A stretch of DNA of 64,000 nucleotides from Dorea sp. AF36-15AT (GTDB lineage Bacteria > Bacillota > Clostridia > Lachnospirales > Lachnospiraceae): assembly GCF_003477705.1 (NCBI RefSeq), contig NZ_QUDV01000002.1, positions 1-64,000 on the forward strand. Direction: 5' to 3'. The position numbers were made by a program, and so were the translations under genes. The notes below the pieces were generated by a model, which saw only the letters and a list, made by a program, of their open reading frames with translations, did no database searches and was not told the origin of the DNA. Shown one piece after another: positions 17,648 to 27,085 of the stretch (its first letter is position 1; each line of letters opens with the position of its first letter).

Positions 17648-19273
17648 ATGTTAAGACAGACCACCCAGCAACTCATTACCGCCCTTTACCCAAGACTGTC
17701 CCATGAGGACGAGCTGCAAGGCGAGAGCAATTCCATTTCCAACCAAAAGAGGATTTTGGAAACCTATGCCAAACAGAATGGATTTTCTAATCTGCGCTGG
17801 TACACCGACGACGGTTATTCCGGTGCGAACTTTCAAAGACCCGGATTTCAAGCCATGCTTGCAGACATTGAAGCAGGGAAAGTCGGGACAGTTATCGTCA
17901 AGGATATGTCGAGGTTAGGGCGAAACTACTTACAGGTGGGAATGTACACAGAAATGATTTTCCCACAGAAAGGTGTCCGCTTCATCGCTATCAATGACGG
18001 AGTGGACAGCGCACAGGGGGAAAATGATTTTGCCCCGCTGCGGAACATTTTTAACGAATGGCTGGTGAGAGATACGAGCAAGAAAATCAAGGCAGTAAAA
18101 CGCTCTAAGGGCATGAGCGGAAAGCCCATCACAAGCAAGCCCGTCTATGGCTACCTCATGGACGAGGACGAAAACTTTATCATTGACGAGGAAGCCGCCC
18201 CGGTGGTACGGCAGATTTACAGCCTTTGCCTTGCCGGGAACGGTCCGACCAAGATAGCCCGTATGCTGACCGAGCAGCAAATCCCCACGCCGGGGACGCT
18301 GGAATACCGCAGGACGGGCAGCACCCGCCGCTACCACCCCGGCTATGAGTGCAAGTGGGCGACCAATACCGTGGTTCATCTGCTGGAAAACCGGGAATAT
18401 ACGGGCTGTCTGGTAAACTTTAAGACCGAGAAGCCGTCCTACAAGCTGAAACACAGCATAGAAAATCCCCCGGAAAAGCAGGCGGTTTTTGAGAACCACC
18501 ATGAGCCTATCATTGACCGGGAAACGTGGGAACGGGTGCAGGAGTTACGCAAGCAGCGCAAACGCCCCAACCGTTATGACGAAGTGGGCTTGTTCTCCGG
18601 CATACTCTTTTGTGCCGACTGCGGCAGCGTCATGTACCAGCAGCGATACCAGACGGACAAGCGCAAGCAGGACTGTTATATCTGCGGAAGCTACAAGAAA
18701 CGCACCGCCGACTGCACAGCGCACTTTATCCGCACTGACCTCTTGACCGCTGGCGTACTCTCCAATCTGCGGAAAGTTACCAGCTATGCGGCAAAGCATG
18801 AAGCCCGGTTTATGAAGCTTTTAATCGAGCAGAATGAGGACGGGGACAGACGCAGGAACGCCGCCAAGAAAAAGGAGCTGGAAGCCGCCGAGAAACGCAT
18901 AGCCGAGTTATCTGCTATCTTCAAGCGGCTGTATGAGGACAGCGTAACCGGGCGCATATCGGACGAGCGTTTCACAGAGCTGTCGGCAGACTATGAAGCC
19001 GAGCAGAAAGAACTGAAAGAACGTGCCGCCAGACTGCGGGAAGAACTTTCCAAAGCGCAGGAAGCCACCGCAAACGCTGAAAAGTTTATGAATGTGGTAC
19101 GCAGGCACACTACCATTGAAGAACTTACCCCTACTCTGCTGCGGGAGTTTGTGGAGAAAATCGTTGTCCATGAAAGCGTTGCCCTTGACGGGAAACGCCG
19201 GGGCAAGTTACGCAGACAGGAAATCGAAATCTATTATTCTTTTGTCGGCAAGGTAGAACTGCCCGACACCTAA
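17648..19273 (+). CDS. Large serine recombinase (IME integrase)
   Basis: A 541-residue recombinase. The catalytic N-terminal domain has LYPRLSHEDE with the nucleophile Ser, DDGYSGANFQRPGF and VKDMSRLGRN. A recombinase domain (about 160-290) includes GKPITSKPVYGY. A zinc-ribbon CADCG...CGSYKK..DC and a coiled coil (about 390-480) follow. The C-terminal VEKIVVHE and YYSFVGKVELP are the DUF4368 tail of Tn4451 TnpX-like enzymes. It most likely cuts at the GCAAA junctions found at both IME ends. Confidence 0.93.
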   Translation: MLRQTTQQLITALYPRLSHEDELQGESNSISNQKRILETYAKQNGFSNLRWYTDDGYSGANFQRPGFQAMLADIEAGKVGTVIVKDMSRLGRNYLQVGMYTEMIFPQKGVRFIAINDGVDSAQGENDFAPLRNIFNEWLVRDTSKKIKAVKRSKGMSGKPITSKPVYGYLMDEDENFIIDEEAAPVVRQIYSLCLAGNGPTKIARMLTEQQIPTPGTLEYRRTGSTRRYHPGYECKWATNTVVHLLENREYTGCLVNFKTEKPSYKLKHSIENPPEKQAVFENHHEPIIDRETWERVQELRKQRKRPNRYDEVGLFSGILFCADCGSVMYQQRYQTDKRKQDCYICGSYKKRTADCTAHFIRTDLLTAGVLSNLRKVTSYAAKHEARFMKLLIEQNEDGDRRRNAAKKKELEAAEKRIAELSAIFKRLYEDSVTGRISDERFTELSADYEAEQKELKERAARLREELSKAQEATANAEKFMNVVRRHTTIEELTPTLLREFVEKIVVHESVALDGKRRGKLRRQEIEIYYSFVGKVELPDT

Positions 19274-19360
19274 CCGCCCGACCTATCCGACATACCTCAT
19301 GTGCCGGATAGGAACGGCAAAATTTTTTACACTTCTATTACTTCTTTATCACACATAAGC

Positions 19361-19454
19361 AAAATCACAGGGCATTAAGCAGCTCATGGCGGGTGGCGGT
19401 GTCGTTCTGATCGGCCTTCAGCTTATCCCTCTGCTGTCCGGCCTGTTCAGCTAA
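19361..19454 (+). pseudogene. Maff2 family membrane protein, 3' part
   Basis: The frame resumes as KSQGIKQLMAGGGVVLIG and ends LIPLLSGLFS at a TAA (19,452-19,454). It is the downstream half of the gene begun at 10,873. Confidence 0.85.
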
Positions 19455-19495
19455 GTGTCACCCGTTGTCCCTTTTTCCAGAAAAGGAGCTGATGT

Positions 19496-20362
19496 ATGGA
19501 CTTTATCATCGACGCAATCGTTGAATGGCTGAAAGGTCTGCTCGTCGATGGTATCATGGGAAATCTGGACGGCCTTTTCGATAACGTCAATCAGAGCGTT
19601 GGCGAGATCGCCACACAGGTAGGCACGACCCCGGCGGACTGGAACGCCGGGGTCTTTTCCATGATACGACAGATCTCCGAAACTGCCATCCTTCCAATCG
19701 CCGGGGTCATCCTCACTTTTGTAATGACTTATGAGCTGATACAGATGCTCATAGAACGCAACAACCTACATGAAGTTGACACATGGATGTTTTTTAAGTG
19801 GGTGTTCAAAACCTTTGTGGCTGTGATGATCCTGACGAATACCTTCAATATCGTGCTGGCGGTCTTTGATGTGAGCCAGCATGTGATCCAGCAGTCAGCG
19901 GGCATTATCCAGGGCGGGACAGAGATCACGCCGGATGTGCTGGACAGTCTGCGGACAGAGCTTGAGGCGATGGAGTTAGGTCCCCTGTTCGGGCTTTGGC
20001 TCCAGTCCTTCCTGATCCAGCTTACCATGATTGCCCTTAATATCGTGATCTTCGTCATCGTATATGGCCGTATGATTGAAATTTATTTACTCACAAGTTT
20101 AGCACCTATCCCGTTTGCCACCGTCCCCAACAGGGAAACCGGACACATGGGGCAGAACTATTTCCGCTCCCTCTTTGCGGTGGGCTTTCAAGGCCTATTG
20201 ATTTTAGTCTGTGTCGCCATCTATGCGGTGCTGATCCAGAGTATCGCCACCGACGGCGACCCTATCGGGGCGATCTGGGGCTGCGTGGGATATACGGTGC
20301 TGCTGTGTTTTACCTTATTCAAAACAGGCAGTCTTGCAAAATCCATCTTCGGCTGCCATTAA
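19496..20362 (+). CDS. VirB6/TrbL-like conjugal transfer membrane protein
   Basis: A 288-residue polytopic membrane protein. It opens with an amphipathic DFIIDAIVEWLKGLLVDG, then five or six hydrophobic segments (for example ILPIAGVILTFVMTYELI and IALNIVIFVIVYGRMIEIYLL). This is the CD1112-type VirB6/TrbL family of Gram-positive ICEs, a core part of the mating channel. AAAAGGAGC precedes ATG 19496. Normally it directly follows maff2, an order still visible across the IME insertion. Confidence 0.88.
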   Translation: MDFIIDAIVEWLKGLLVDGIMGNLDGLFDNVNQSVGEIATQVGTTPADWNAGVFSMIRQISETAILPIAGVILTFVMTYELIQMLIERNNLHEVDTWMFFKWVFKTFVAVMILTNTFNIVLAVFDVSQHVIQQSAGIIQGGTEITPDVLDSLRTELEAMELGPLFGLWLQSFLIQLTMIALNIVIFVIVYGRMIEIYLLTSLAPIPFATVPNRETGHMGQNYFRSLFAVGFQGLLILVCVAIYAVLIQSIATDGDPIGAIWGCVGYTVLLCFTLFKTGSLAKSIFGCH

Positions 20363-20403
20363 GAGACTTCGGGCCATTCTGACCCGAAGCGGAAAGGAGG
20401 ATC

Positions 20404-20943
20404 ATGCCGAAAGAAAAATTTTCGATAATCTATGCAGATCCACCGTGGCGGTATGAGCAGAAAAACAGGCAGGGATCAGCAGAACTTCATTATCCCACTA
20501 TGAGTATTGAAGAAATCTGTTCCCTTCCGGTGGCCGACTTGGCTGCAAAAGACAGCGTTCTGTTTCTGTGGGCAACATTCCCACAACTGCCGGAAGCCTT
20601 AAAGGTCATTAAAGCATGGGGCTTTTCTTATCGTTCTGTGGCTTTTGTATGGATAAAGAGGAACCGGCGCTCCTACTCATGGTTTTACGGTCTGGGGTAC
20701 TGGACCAGAGGCAATGCAGAAATTTGTCTTTTAGCAGTAAAAGGACATCCGAAGCGTAAGTCTGCCGGTGTCCATCAGCTTATTGTTTCCCCGATAGAGC
20801 GCCACAGTAAAAAGCCGGACGAGGCCAGGCGGAAAATTGTAGAACTGATGGGCGATATACCACGAGTGGAATTGTTCGCCAGAGAAAAAAAGCCCGGATG
20901 GGACGTGTGGGGAAACGAAGTTGAAAGCACTGTAAACTTGTAA
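20404..20943 (+). CDS. MT-A70 family adenine methyltransferase
   Basis: A 179-residue N6-adenine methyltransferase. The catalytic DPPW is at residues 12-15 (SIIYADPPWRYEQ). It has LHYPTMSIEEI, VLFLWATFPQLPEAL, and the cofactor-side RGNAEICLLAVKG and SPIERHSKKPDE motifs. It may modify ICE or host DNA, giving the element a second methylation activity besides the m5C enzyme. The gene sits between palindromes at 20,369 and 20,949 and has a GGAAAGGAGG binding site. Confidence 0.9.
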   Translation: MPKEKFSIIYADPPWRYEQKNRQGSAELHYPTMSIEEICSLPVADLAAKDSVLFLWATFPQLPEALKVIKAWGFSYRSVAFVWIKRNRRSYSWFYGLGYWTRGNAEICLLAVKGHPKRKSAGVHQLIVSPIERHSKKPDEARRKIVELMGDIPRVELFAREKKPGWDVWGNEVESTVNL

Positions 20944-20985
20944 CAGTTTCGGGCCATGATGACCCGAAGCGGAAAGGAGAAATCC

Positions 20986-21408
20986 ATGCAGGAAAAAACT
21001 GTGGGCGGAACACCAGCCGCCCCTTTGAAACTGGATGTAAGCGTGCGGGTCATCGAACCTGTGAAAAACCTCATGGGCTTTGCCAGCGTGAAATTCAATG
21101 ACTGCTTTGTGGTGGAAAATCTGAAAATCGTACAGGGCAGCAAGGGCCTCTTTCTTGGGATGCCCAGCCAGCCGGACGGCAAAGGCGGCTACCGGGATAT
21201 GGCCTACCCTGTCACAAAGGAGTTCCGGGAACAGCTCAATACCGCTGTTCTGCAAGCCTATGAGGCAAAGCTGGAACAGATGGCGGAGCGCGGCTCTGTG
21301 GGACGTGCGTCCATCAGCGACCAGCTCAAAGCCGGGAAAGCGGCTGCCGAGCAGGCAAAGGCAGAGCGGCCCCCAAAGGAAAAGACCAGCCGTGGTGCGG
21401 AGCGTTGA
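20986..21408 (+). CDS. SpoVG family protein
   Basis: A 140-residue protein. The first ~90 residues match SpoVG: LDVSVRVIEPVKNLMGFASVKFND, FVVENLKIVQGSKGLFLGMPS, YRDMAYPVTKEFREQL. The remainder is a charged tail. SpoVG proteins are site-specific DNA/RNA-binding regulators in Firmicutes. The ICE version is common in Tn1549-like elements and may regulate transfer genes. GGAAAGGAG lies between the palindrome at 20,949 and ATG 20986. Confidence 0.88.
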   Translation: MQEKTVGGTPAAPLKLDVSVRVIEPVKNLMGFASVKFNDCFVVENLKIVQGSKGLFLGMPSQPDGKGGYRDMAYPVTKEFREQLNTAVLQAYEAKLEQMAERGSVGRASISDQLKAGKAAAEQAKAERPPKEKTSRGAER

Positions 21409-21450
21409 CCTCGGGCCATGCTGGCCCGAAGCAGAAAGGAGGCGGGAACC

Positions 21451-22071
21451 ATGCCACGCAAACGGACGGGCTATGACGCGGCCTGCTATTACGACGGAAA
21501 ACTGCTGGGCCGCTGTACCAAAGCGGACAGCGACGCCTATACCCTGTTGATGAACGCCTGTGGTGGGGAGGCCGCCCGTGTCCTGCGGGAATACGCCTAC
21601 TTTTCCCCGGAGCTGAAGGCCATCTTGGAAAAGGCGGCGCTCATGCAGGCGGACCGGAGCCGGACGGGCGGAATGTTCCATGCGCCGAAAAGCTCCCCGT
21701 GGGGCGAGGTGCAGAGCTGTGAAACCCTCTGTCCGGGGGTGTTTCTGGTATCTACCGCCAGCCACGGCGGAACGATGGTGGCAAATGAGGTAGCCGCCGT
21801 CCTCTCCCCGGCGGCGAAAAAGTGCGGCTTCAAGGATAAGGGTTATATCTGCTATGAGGAGGACGCACAGGAAAGTGTGGTGCTCCGGGAGCTGCTGGAC
21901 AAAAAGCTGTGGAACATCCCTGACCGCATTAAGGACAAAGAACAGTTTGAAGAAAAACTCAATCAGTCCATCCGGCAGTATCACCCCGAATACTGGCGGG
22001 CAAGGCAGAGCGGACGAGAAGCCGTCGAAGCTGCCCGCAGCACAGCCCCGGCCAAAGAGGCCGCAAGATAA
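21451..22071 (+). CDS. DUF7007-like ICE protein
   Basis: A 206-residue protein. The core SPWGEVQSCETLCPGVFLVSTASHGG, followed by a CYEED segment, fits DUF7007-type proteins in conjugative elements. The N-terminus has CYYDGKLLGRCTKADSDAYTLL. No biochemical role is known to me. It is flanked by palindromes at 21,411 and 22,074 and carries an AAAGGAGG site. Confidence 0.65.
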   Translation: MPRKRTGYDAACYYDGKLLGRCTKADSDAYTLLMNACGGEAARVLREYAYFSPELKAILEKAALMQADRSRTGGMFHAPKSSPWGEVQSCETLCPGVFLVSTASHGGTMVANEVAAVLSPAAKKCGFKDKGYICYEEDAQESVVLRELLDKKLWNIPDRIKDKEQFEEKLNQSIRQYHPEYWRARQSGREAVEAARSTAPAKEAAR

Positions 22072-22115
22072 CCTCGGGCCATGCTGGCCCGAAGCAGTAA
22101 AGGAGGTGTACTCAA

Positions 22116-22502
22116 ATGGCCTATGTGCCAGTACCAAAAGACCTTTCCAAAATCAAGACAAAGCTGGCCTTCAATCTGACGAAGCGCCAGCTTGTTTGTT
22201 TTTCCGGCGCAGCGGCGGTGGGCCTCCCGGCTTACCTGTTTTCCCGTGGCAGTATCGGGAACAGCGCCGCCATGTTCCTGATGATCGGTCTCATGCTCCC
22301 GTTCTTCTTTCTGGCTATGTATGAGCGGGACGGCCTGCCATTGGAAAAAGTGCTGAAAAACATCATCCGCACCCGGTTCCTCTATCCCCGTGTGCGGCCT
22401 TACAAAACCGAAAATTTCTATGCGCTGCTTAGCGCCAGAAAGGAGGCGCAGCCGATTGCGAAACAGCAGAAGGGCCGGAAAGCCCGCAGGCAAAAAGCCT
22501 GA
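22116..22502 (+). CDS. prgI: PrgI family (VirB3-like) conjugation protein
   Basis: A 128-residue protein: VPVPKDLSKIKTKLAFNLT at the N-terminus, then two adjacent membrane segments (residues ~28-70), then a basic tail. This is the PrgI family, the VirB3-like partner of the VirB4 ATPase. It overlaps the VirB4 gene by 47 bases. A 19-bp palindrome and AAAGGAGG precede it. Confidence 0.88.
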   Translation: MAYVPVPKDLSKIKTKLAFNLTKRQLVCFSGAAAVGLPAYLFSRGSIGNSAAMFLMIGLMLPFFFLAMYERDGLPLEKVLKNIIRTRFLYPRVRPYKTENFYALLSARKEAQPIAKQQKGRKARRQKA

Positions 22503-24849
22503 AAAGCAGGGCCTTCTCGGCCTGTTCACAAAGGGAAAGAACATTCCCACCACCGCCCAGCAGACCCTCCCTTACCGGGAAATGTACCGGGACGGGGTGT
22601 GCCGGGTAGCGGACCGCTATTACACCAAAACCATTGAATACGAGGACATCAACTACCAGCTCGCACAGTCCGAAGATCAGGCAGCCATCTTTGACGGGTG
22701 GAGCGCCTGCCTCAACTACTTTGACAGCAGCCTTCCGTTCCAGCTTTCCTTCCTCAACCACCGGAGCCGCCCGGGCAGCCGGTACAGCGTGAACATCCCC
22801 ATGCAGGACGATGATTACAACAGCGTCCGGTGTGAGTATGTGGAAATGCTGGAAAACCAGATCGCCAAAAGCAACAACGGCATTGTCCGCACAAAGCTCC
22901 TGACCTTCGGCGTGAACGTGGACGACCTTCCCACCGCCAGGGCAAGGCTGGAACGTGTAGAGGCGGACATTTGCGGGAACTTCAAAAAGCTGGGCGTCAA
23001 GTGCCGTTCCCTTTCGGGGCTGGAACGGCTGGAGCTTCTTCACGGGCAACTCCACCCCGGCAGCGGCTCCCCCTTCCGGTTTTCATGGGATATGATCCCC
23101 AAAACCGGGCTTTCCACCAAAGACTTTATCGCCCCGGACAGCTTCGATTTCCGTTTCAGCCGACTGTTCCGGGTGGGGACGACCTGGGGCGCTGCCTCTT
23201 ACTTGCAGATTTTGGCCTCGGAGCTCTCGGACAAGCTGCTGGCGGAGCTTTTGGAAATGGATGCGGAAATGACCATTACCCTCCATATCCAGACCGTCGA
23301 TCAGGCCGCCGCCGTAAAATCCATCAAGGCCAAAGTCTCCGACATTGACAAGATGAAAGTGGAGGAACAAAAAAAGGCAGCCCGGTCAGGGTACGACATG
23401 GACATACTCCCGCCTGACCTTGTAACGTACAGCAACGACGCAAAGACCCTCTTGGAAGATTTACAGAGCCGGAATGAAAGAATGTTCCTTCTGACCTTCC
23501 TTGTGGTAAACATGGCCCCGACCCGCCGGGAGCTGGACAACGACCTGTTCACGGTGTCCGGTATCGTCCAGAAATACAACTGCACCTTGAAGCGGCTGGA
23601 CTTCCAGCAGGAGGACGGTTTTCTTTCCAGCCTTCCGCTGGGCCATAACGGCATTGAGATCAAGCGCGGCATGACCACCAGCTCCACGGCCATTTTCGTT
23701 CCCTTTATGACGCAGGAGCTCCGCATGGATGGCGAAGCCGTCTATTACGGGCTCAACGCCCTTTCCCATAACGTCATCATGGCAAACCGGAAAAAGCTCA
23801 AAAACCCCAACGGCCTGTTCCTCGGTGTGCCGGGCTCCGGTAAATCCTTCGCCGCAAAGCGGGAGCTTGTGAACGTGTTCCTTGCCACAAAAGACCGCAT
23901 TATCGTGGTGGACCCGATGGGCGAATACTCGCCCCTTATCAGGCGGCTGGGCGGACAGGTCATCGAGATCGCACCGGACAGCCCCCACCACATCAATCCG
24001 ATGGACATTGATTTGAGCTTTGACGAGGAAAACCCGATGGCACTGAAAGCCGACTTTATCCTGTCGCTGATGGAGCTGATCGTCGGCGGCAAGGACGGCT
24101 TGCAGCCGGTGGAGCGTACCGTCATTGACCGCTGTGTGCGCCAGATGTACCGGGAACACTTGCAGGACCCGGAAACAAGCAAAATGCCGACCCTCCAAAC
24201 CCTGTATGACCTGCTCTGTTCCCAGCCGGAGGGCGAGGCGGTGCGGCTGGCGACGGCCCTTGAAATTTATGTGTCGGGCTCCCTTAACGTGTTCAACCAT
24301 GAAACCAATGTGGACTTAAACCGCCGTCTGGTATGCCTTGACTTAAAAAAGCTGGGGGCCGGGCTTCGGACGATTGCCATGCTCATTATGCAGGACTTGG
24401 TAAACTCGCAGGTGTCCATGAATTTCCTCCGCGGTATCGCCACATGGTGTTACTTTGACGAATTTCATGTGCTGCTCCGTGACCGTCTGACGGCAAGCTA
24501 TTGTGTGGCGATCTGGAAAATGCTGCGAAAAAAAGGGTGCGTTCCGAGTGCTTTAACGCAGAATGTAAAGGATTTTCTGGCAAGCCCGGAGATTGAGAAC
24601 ATCTTTGAAAACTCGGACTTCCTTGTGCTGCTCTCGCAGGCACAGGGGGACCGGCAGATTTTAGCCAAACAGCTTGGGATCAGCCCCCACCAGCTTTCCT
24701 ATGTGACCCATACCAATTCCGGCGAAGGGCTGCTGTTCTTCGGGAATACCACCATCCCGTTTGTTGACCGCTTCCCGCAGAATACCGAGCTGTACGCCAT
24801 TATGACCACCCGCCCGGAGGACAAAAAACAGGAAATGAACCGGGCGTAA
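22456..24849 (+). CDS. VirB4/TraE-type conjugation ATPase
   Basis: A 797-residue ATPase that energises the mating channel. An N-terminal domain (about 30-400) with YEDINYQLAQSEDQAAIFDGW precedes the motor domain. Walker A is LFLGVPGSGKSFAAKRE near 452-466. Walker B is TWCYFDEFHVLL near 662-672. The start is taken as TTG 22456, with AAAGGAGG ten bases upstream; the in-frame ATG at 22,390 lies deep in prgI and lacks a binding site. Followed by palindromes at 24,856 and, inside the next gene, 25,054. Confidence 0.92.
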   Translation: MRNSRRAGKPAGKKPEKQGLLGLFTKGKNIPTTAQQTLPYREMYRDGVCRVADRYYTKTIEYEDINYQLAQSEDQAAIFDGWSACLNYFDSSLPFQLSFLNHRSRPGSRYSVNIPMQDDDYNSVRCEYVEMLENQIAKSNNGIVRTKLLTFGVNVDDLPTARARLERVEADICGNFKKLGVKCRSLSGLERLELLHGQLHPGSGSPFRFSWDMIPKTGLSTKDFIAPDSFDFRFSRLFRVGTTWGAASYLQILASELSDKLLAELLEMDAEMTITLHIQTVDQAAAVKSIKAKVSDIDKMKVEEQKKAARSGYDMDILPPDLVTYSNDAKTLLEDLQSRNERMFLLTFLVVNMAPTRRELDNDLFTVSGIVQKYNCTLKRLDFQQEDGFLSSLPLGHNGIEIKRGMTTSSTAIFVPFMTQELRMDGEAVYYGLNALSHNVIMANRKKLKNPNGLFLGVPGSGKSFAAKRELVNVFLATKDRIIVVDPMGEYSPLIRRLGGQVIEIAPDSPHHINPMDIDLSFDEENPMALKADFILSLMELIVGGKDGLQPVERTVIDRCVRQMYREHLQDPETSKMPTLQTLYDLLCSQPEGEAVRLATALEIYVSGSLNVFNHETNVDLNRRLVCLDLKKLGAGLRTIAMLIMQDLVNSQVSMNFLRGIATWCYFDEFHVLLRDRLTASYCVAIWKMLRKKGCVPSALTQNVKDFLASPEIENIFENSDFLVLLSQAQGDRQILAKQLGISPHQLSYVTHTNSGEGLLFFGNTTIPFVDRFPQNTELYAIMTTRPEDKKQEMNRA

Positions 24850-24897
24850 CACACTTCGGGCCATGATGGCCCGAGGTTTGGAAAGGAGGGATACATT

Positions 24898-26796
24898 ATC
24901 GGAAAGAAACCGGACAAACGGAATTTTCAAAGGCCGGGGCCGACGGAGGATACCGGGGACAATCGCCCCGGACCGGCAGAACGGGAAGGACCTTCCCCCG
25001 CACCGTCCCGACGTCTGCGGTTTGAGGACGAGGATGCCGGGCAGGACAGTCCTTCGGGCCATGATGGCCCGAAGTCCAAAAGCGGCAAGTTTCAAGAGGA
25101 CAGCCGCAAAAGCCGTCCCTCTGACCGCATGAGGCAGGAGGATGAAGCGAGCAGGCCGCAGGATACCGGCAGGGCACAGGAGCCGGAGGGCTCCGCCGAG
25201 AAGGCCGGGAGTAAAAAGGACAAGTACCAGAAGGCGCAGGCCAAAGCGGAGCGCGCCGGGGAAAAGCTGGGAAAGGCCCGGGAGAAGCTGGATAAGGTCG
25301 AGGCGAAACGGGCGGCGCAGAAGCCGCCGGGGCTTGCGAAGAAAGCTGTCCGGGGAGCCCGCACCGAGGCATGGTTTTATCTCCACAACAAGATACACGA
25401 GGTTGAGCATGAAAATGTGGGTGTGGAAGGAGCCCATAAATCCGAGCTGGCCGCAGAGGCCGGAGCCCGGAAACTGACCCGGTATGCCAAACGCCGCTGG
25501 CGGGAGCACCCGGCCCGGAAGGTGGCAAAATGGGAACGGAAGGACATAAAAGCCCGGGCCAATATGGATTTTCAGAAGATGGCCTCCGAGCACCCGGAGC
25601 TTGCCAGCAATCCGCTTTCCCGTGTGCAGCAGAAATGGAAACTGAAACGCCGGTATTCCAAAGAAGCAAAGGCGGCTGCAAAACAGGGCGCAAAGACCGC
25701 AAAGAAAACCGCTGCCGCTTCGGGAACTGCGACCCGTCGGGCGGCACAGTTTGTGACCCGTCATCCTGTGGCGGTGCTGATCCTGCTCCTGCTGTTGCTG
25801 CTCTGTTTTCTTGTGTCGGCGGTAAGTTCCATTTTTCCCACGCTTGGCAGCGGCCTTGCCAATGCGTTATCCGGCACCTCCTACGCCTCGGAGGATACGG
25901 ACCTGCTGGGGGTGGACGAGGACTACACGGCGCTGGAAAACGAGCTGGCGCAGACGGTAGCGAACATTGAAAGCACCCATCCCGGCTATGACGAGTACCG
26001 CTATTCCGTGGACGAGATCGGCCATAACCCCTATGAGCTGGCGTCCTATCTCTCGGCAAAGTACCATGTCTATTTCCGTGAACAGGTGCAGGACGAGCTG
26101 CGGGAGATCTTCGAGGCACAGTATGAGCTGACCTTGACGGAGGAAGTCGAGATACGCTACCGCACCGAAACCAGCACCGACCCGGAGACCGGGGAAACCA
26201 CCACCGAGGAAGTCCCCTATGAGTATTACATCTTAAATGTGACCCTCACAAACAAGACGCTGCCCGCCGTGATCCTGCCGAGGCTTGACGAACAGCAGAG
26301 GCAGATATACACCGTTATGCAGCAGCTCAAAGGCAACAAGCCCTATCTGTGGGAGGGGATTTACAACGGCGGCGAAGATACCGGCCCCAGCTATGAGATA
26401 CCCGGCGAGGCGCTGGATGACCCGGCTTTTGCGGCGCTCATGGAAGAAGCCACAAAGTACATCGGCTGGCCCTATGTGTGGGGCGGCTCCAGCCCGTCCA
26501 CCTCCTTTGACTGTTCGGGCTTTGTCTGCTGGGTGTACACGGCCAGCGGCGTCCACAACCTGCCCCGTACCACGGCACAGGGCATTTATAACCAGTGCGC
26601 TATCATTTCCCCCTCCGAGGCAAAGCCCGGCGACATTATCTTTTTCACGGGAACCTATGACAGCCCCGGCCCTGTGTCCCATGTGGGGATTTATGTGGGC
26701 GACGGGATGATGCTCCATTGTGGTTCGCCCATCCAATACGCAAACATCAATTCAAGCTACTGGCAGACACATTTCTATGCCTTCGGGCGTTTGTGA
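24898..26796 (+). CDS. NlpC/P60 cell-wall hydrolase of the conjugation system (CD1108 family)
   Basis: About 632 residues if initiated at ATC 24898, eight bases after GAAAGGAGGG; the first in-frame ATG is 25,129. The frame between is open and charged, typical of this family, so the early start is likely despite the unusual codon. Residues to ~285 are basic and helical and include the palindrome-encoded SPSGHDGPKS. A membrane segment (VAVLILLLLLLLCFLVSAV, about 290-310) follows. The outer part ends in an NlpC/P60 domain with FDCSGFVCWVYT (catalytic Cys ~538) and SHVGIYVG (His). It would open peptidoglycan for the channel. Confidence 0.85.
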   Translation: MGKKPDKRNFQRPGPTEDTGDNRPGPAEREGPSPAPSRRLRFEDEDAGQDSPSGHDGPKSKSGKFQEDSRKSRPSDRMRQEDEASRPQDTGRAQEPEGSAEKAGSKKDKYQKAQAKAERAGEKLGKAREKLDKVEAKRAAQKPPGLAKKAVRGARTEAWFYLHNKIHEVEHENVGVEGAHKSELAAEAGARKLTRYAKRRWREHPARKVAKWERKDIKARANMDFQKMASEHPELASNPLSRVQQKWKLKRRYSKEAKAAAKQGAKTAKKTAAASGTATRRAAQFVTRHPVAVLILLLLLLLCFLVSAVSSIFPTLGSGLANALSGTSYASEDTDLLGVDEDYTALENELAQTVANIESTHPGYDEYRYSVDEIGHNPYELASYLSAKYHVYFREQVQDELREIFEAQYELTLTEEVEIRYRTETSTDPETGETTTEEVPYEYYILNVTLTNKTLPAVILPRLDEQQRQIYTVMQQLKGNKPYLWEGIYNGGEDTGPSYEIPGEALDDPAFAALMEEATKYIGWPYVWGGSSPSTSFDCSGFVCWVYTASGVHNLPRTTAQGIYNQCAIISPSEAKPGDIIFFTGTYDSPGPVSHVGIYVGDGMMLHCGSPIQYANINSSYWQTHFYAFGRL

Positions 26797-26818
26797 GCCA
26801 GAGGAAAGGAGTCCTTGC

Positions 26819-27085
26819 ATGAACAAGATCGACAAGCTCGATAAGGAACTGGAAAAAGCCCGGGAGAAGGCTGCCGAGTGGCAGGCCAAAATCCGGGAGC
26901 TGGAAAAGCAGAAACAGGAGGAAGAAAACAGCCAGATCGTGCAGGCGGTGCGCTCCCTTAAACTGACGCCCGCCCAGCTGATGGCATTTCTGAATGACCC
27001 CAAAAACAGCCTTACCGCTTCGGACCATACTGACCCGAAGCCGGAGGCACCCGAAAAGGAGGACACAGCCCATGAAAAAAACTAA
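26819..27085 (+). CDS. DUF4315 family ICE protein
   Basis: An 88-residue protein with MNKIDKLDKELEKAREKAAE, a coiled coil to about residue 42, then VRSLKLTPAQLMAFLND and a Pro/Glu-rich tail. It is the small coiled-coil DUF4315 protein found after the NlpC/P60 gene in this ICE group. The palindrome copy at 27,020 is translated near its C-terminus (ASDHTDPKP). It overlaps the next gene by 14 bases. Confidence 0.8.
   Translation: MNKIDKLDKELEKAREKAAEWQAKIRELEKQKQEEENSQIVQAVRSLKLTPAQLMAFLNDPKNSLTASDHTDPKPEAPEKEDTAHEKN

Larger units (their letters stand above)
10996..19361 (+). mobile_element. Nested mobilizable element (IME) with serine recombinase
   Basis: An 8.4-kb element inserted in maff2. 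GCAAA occurs at both junctions (10,993-10,997 and 19,359-19,363). The ends carry an 18-bp inverted repeat: TGCTTATGTGTCATAAAG at 10,998 and CTTTATCACACATAAGCA at 19,344 (one mismatch). It holds two AT-rich cargo genes, then GC-rich mobC, relaxase, Cys-rich protein, repA, dnaC-like, tnpW-like and a large serine recombinase. It lacks the ICE's 19-bp palindromes, consistent with a separate origin. It depends on a host conjugation system such as the surrounding ICE. Confidence 0.88.
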
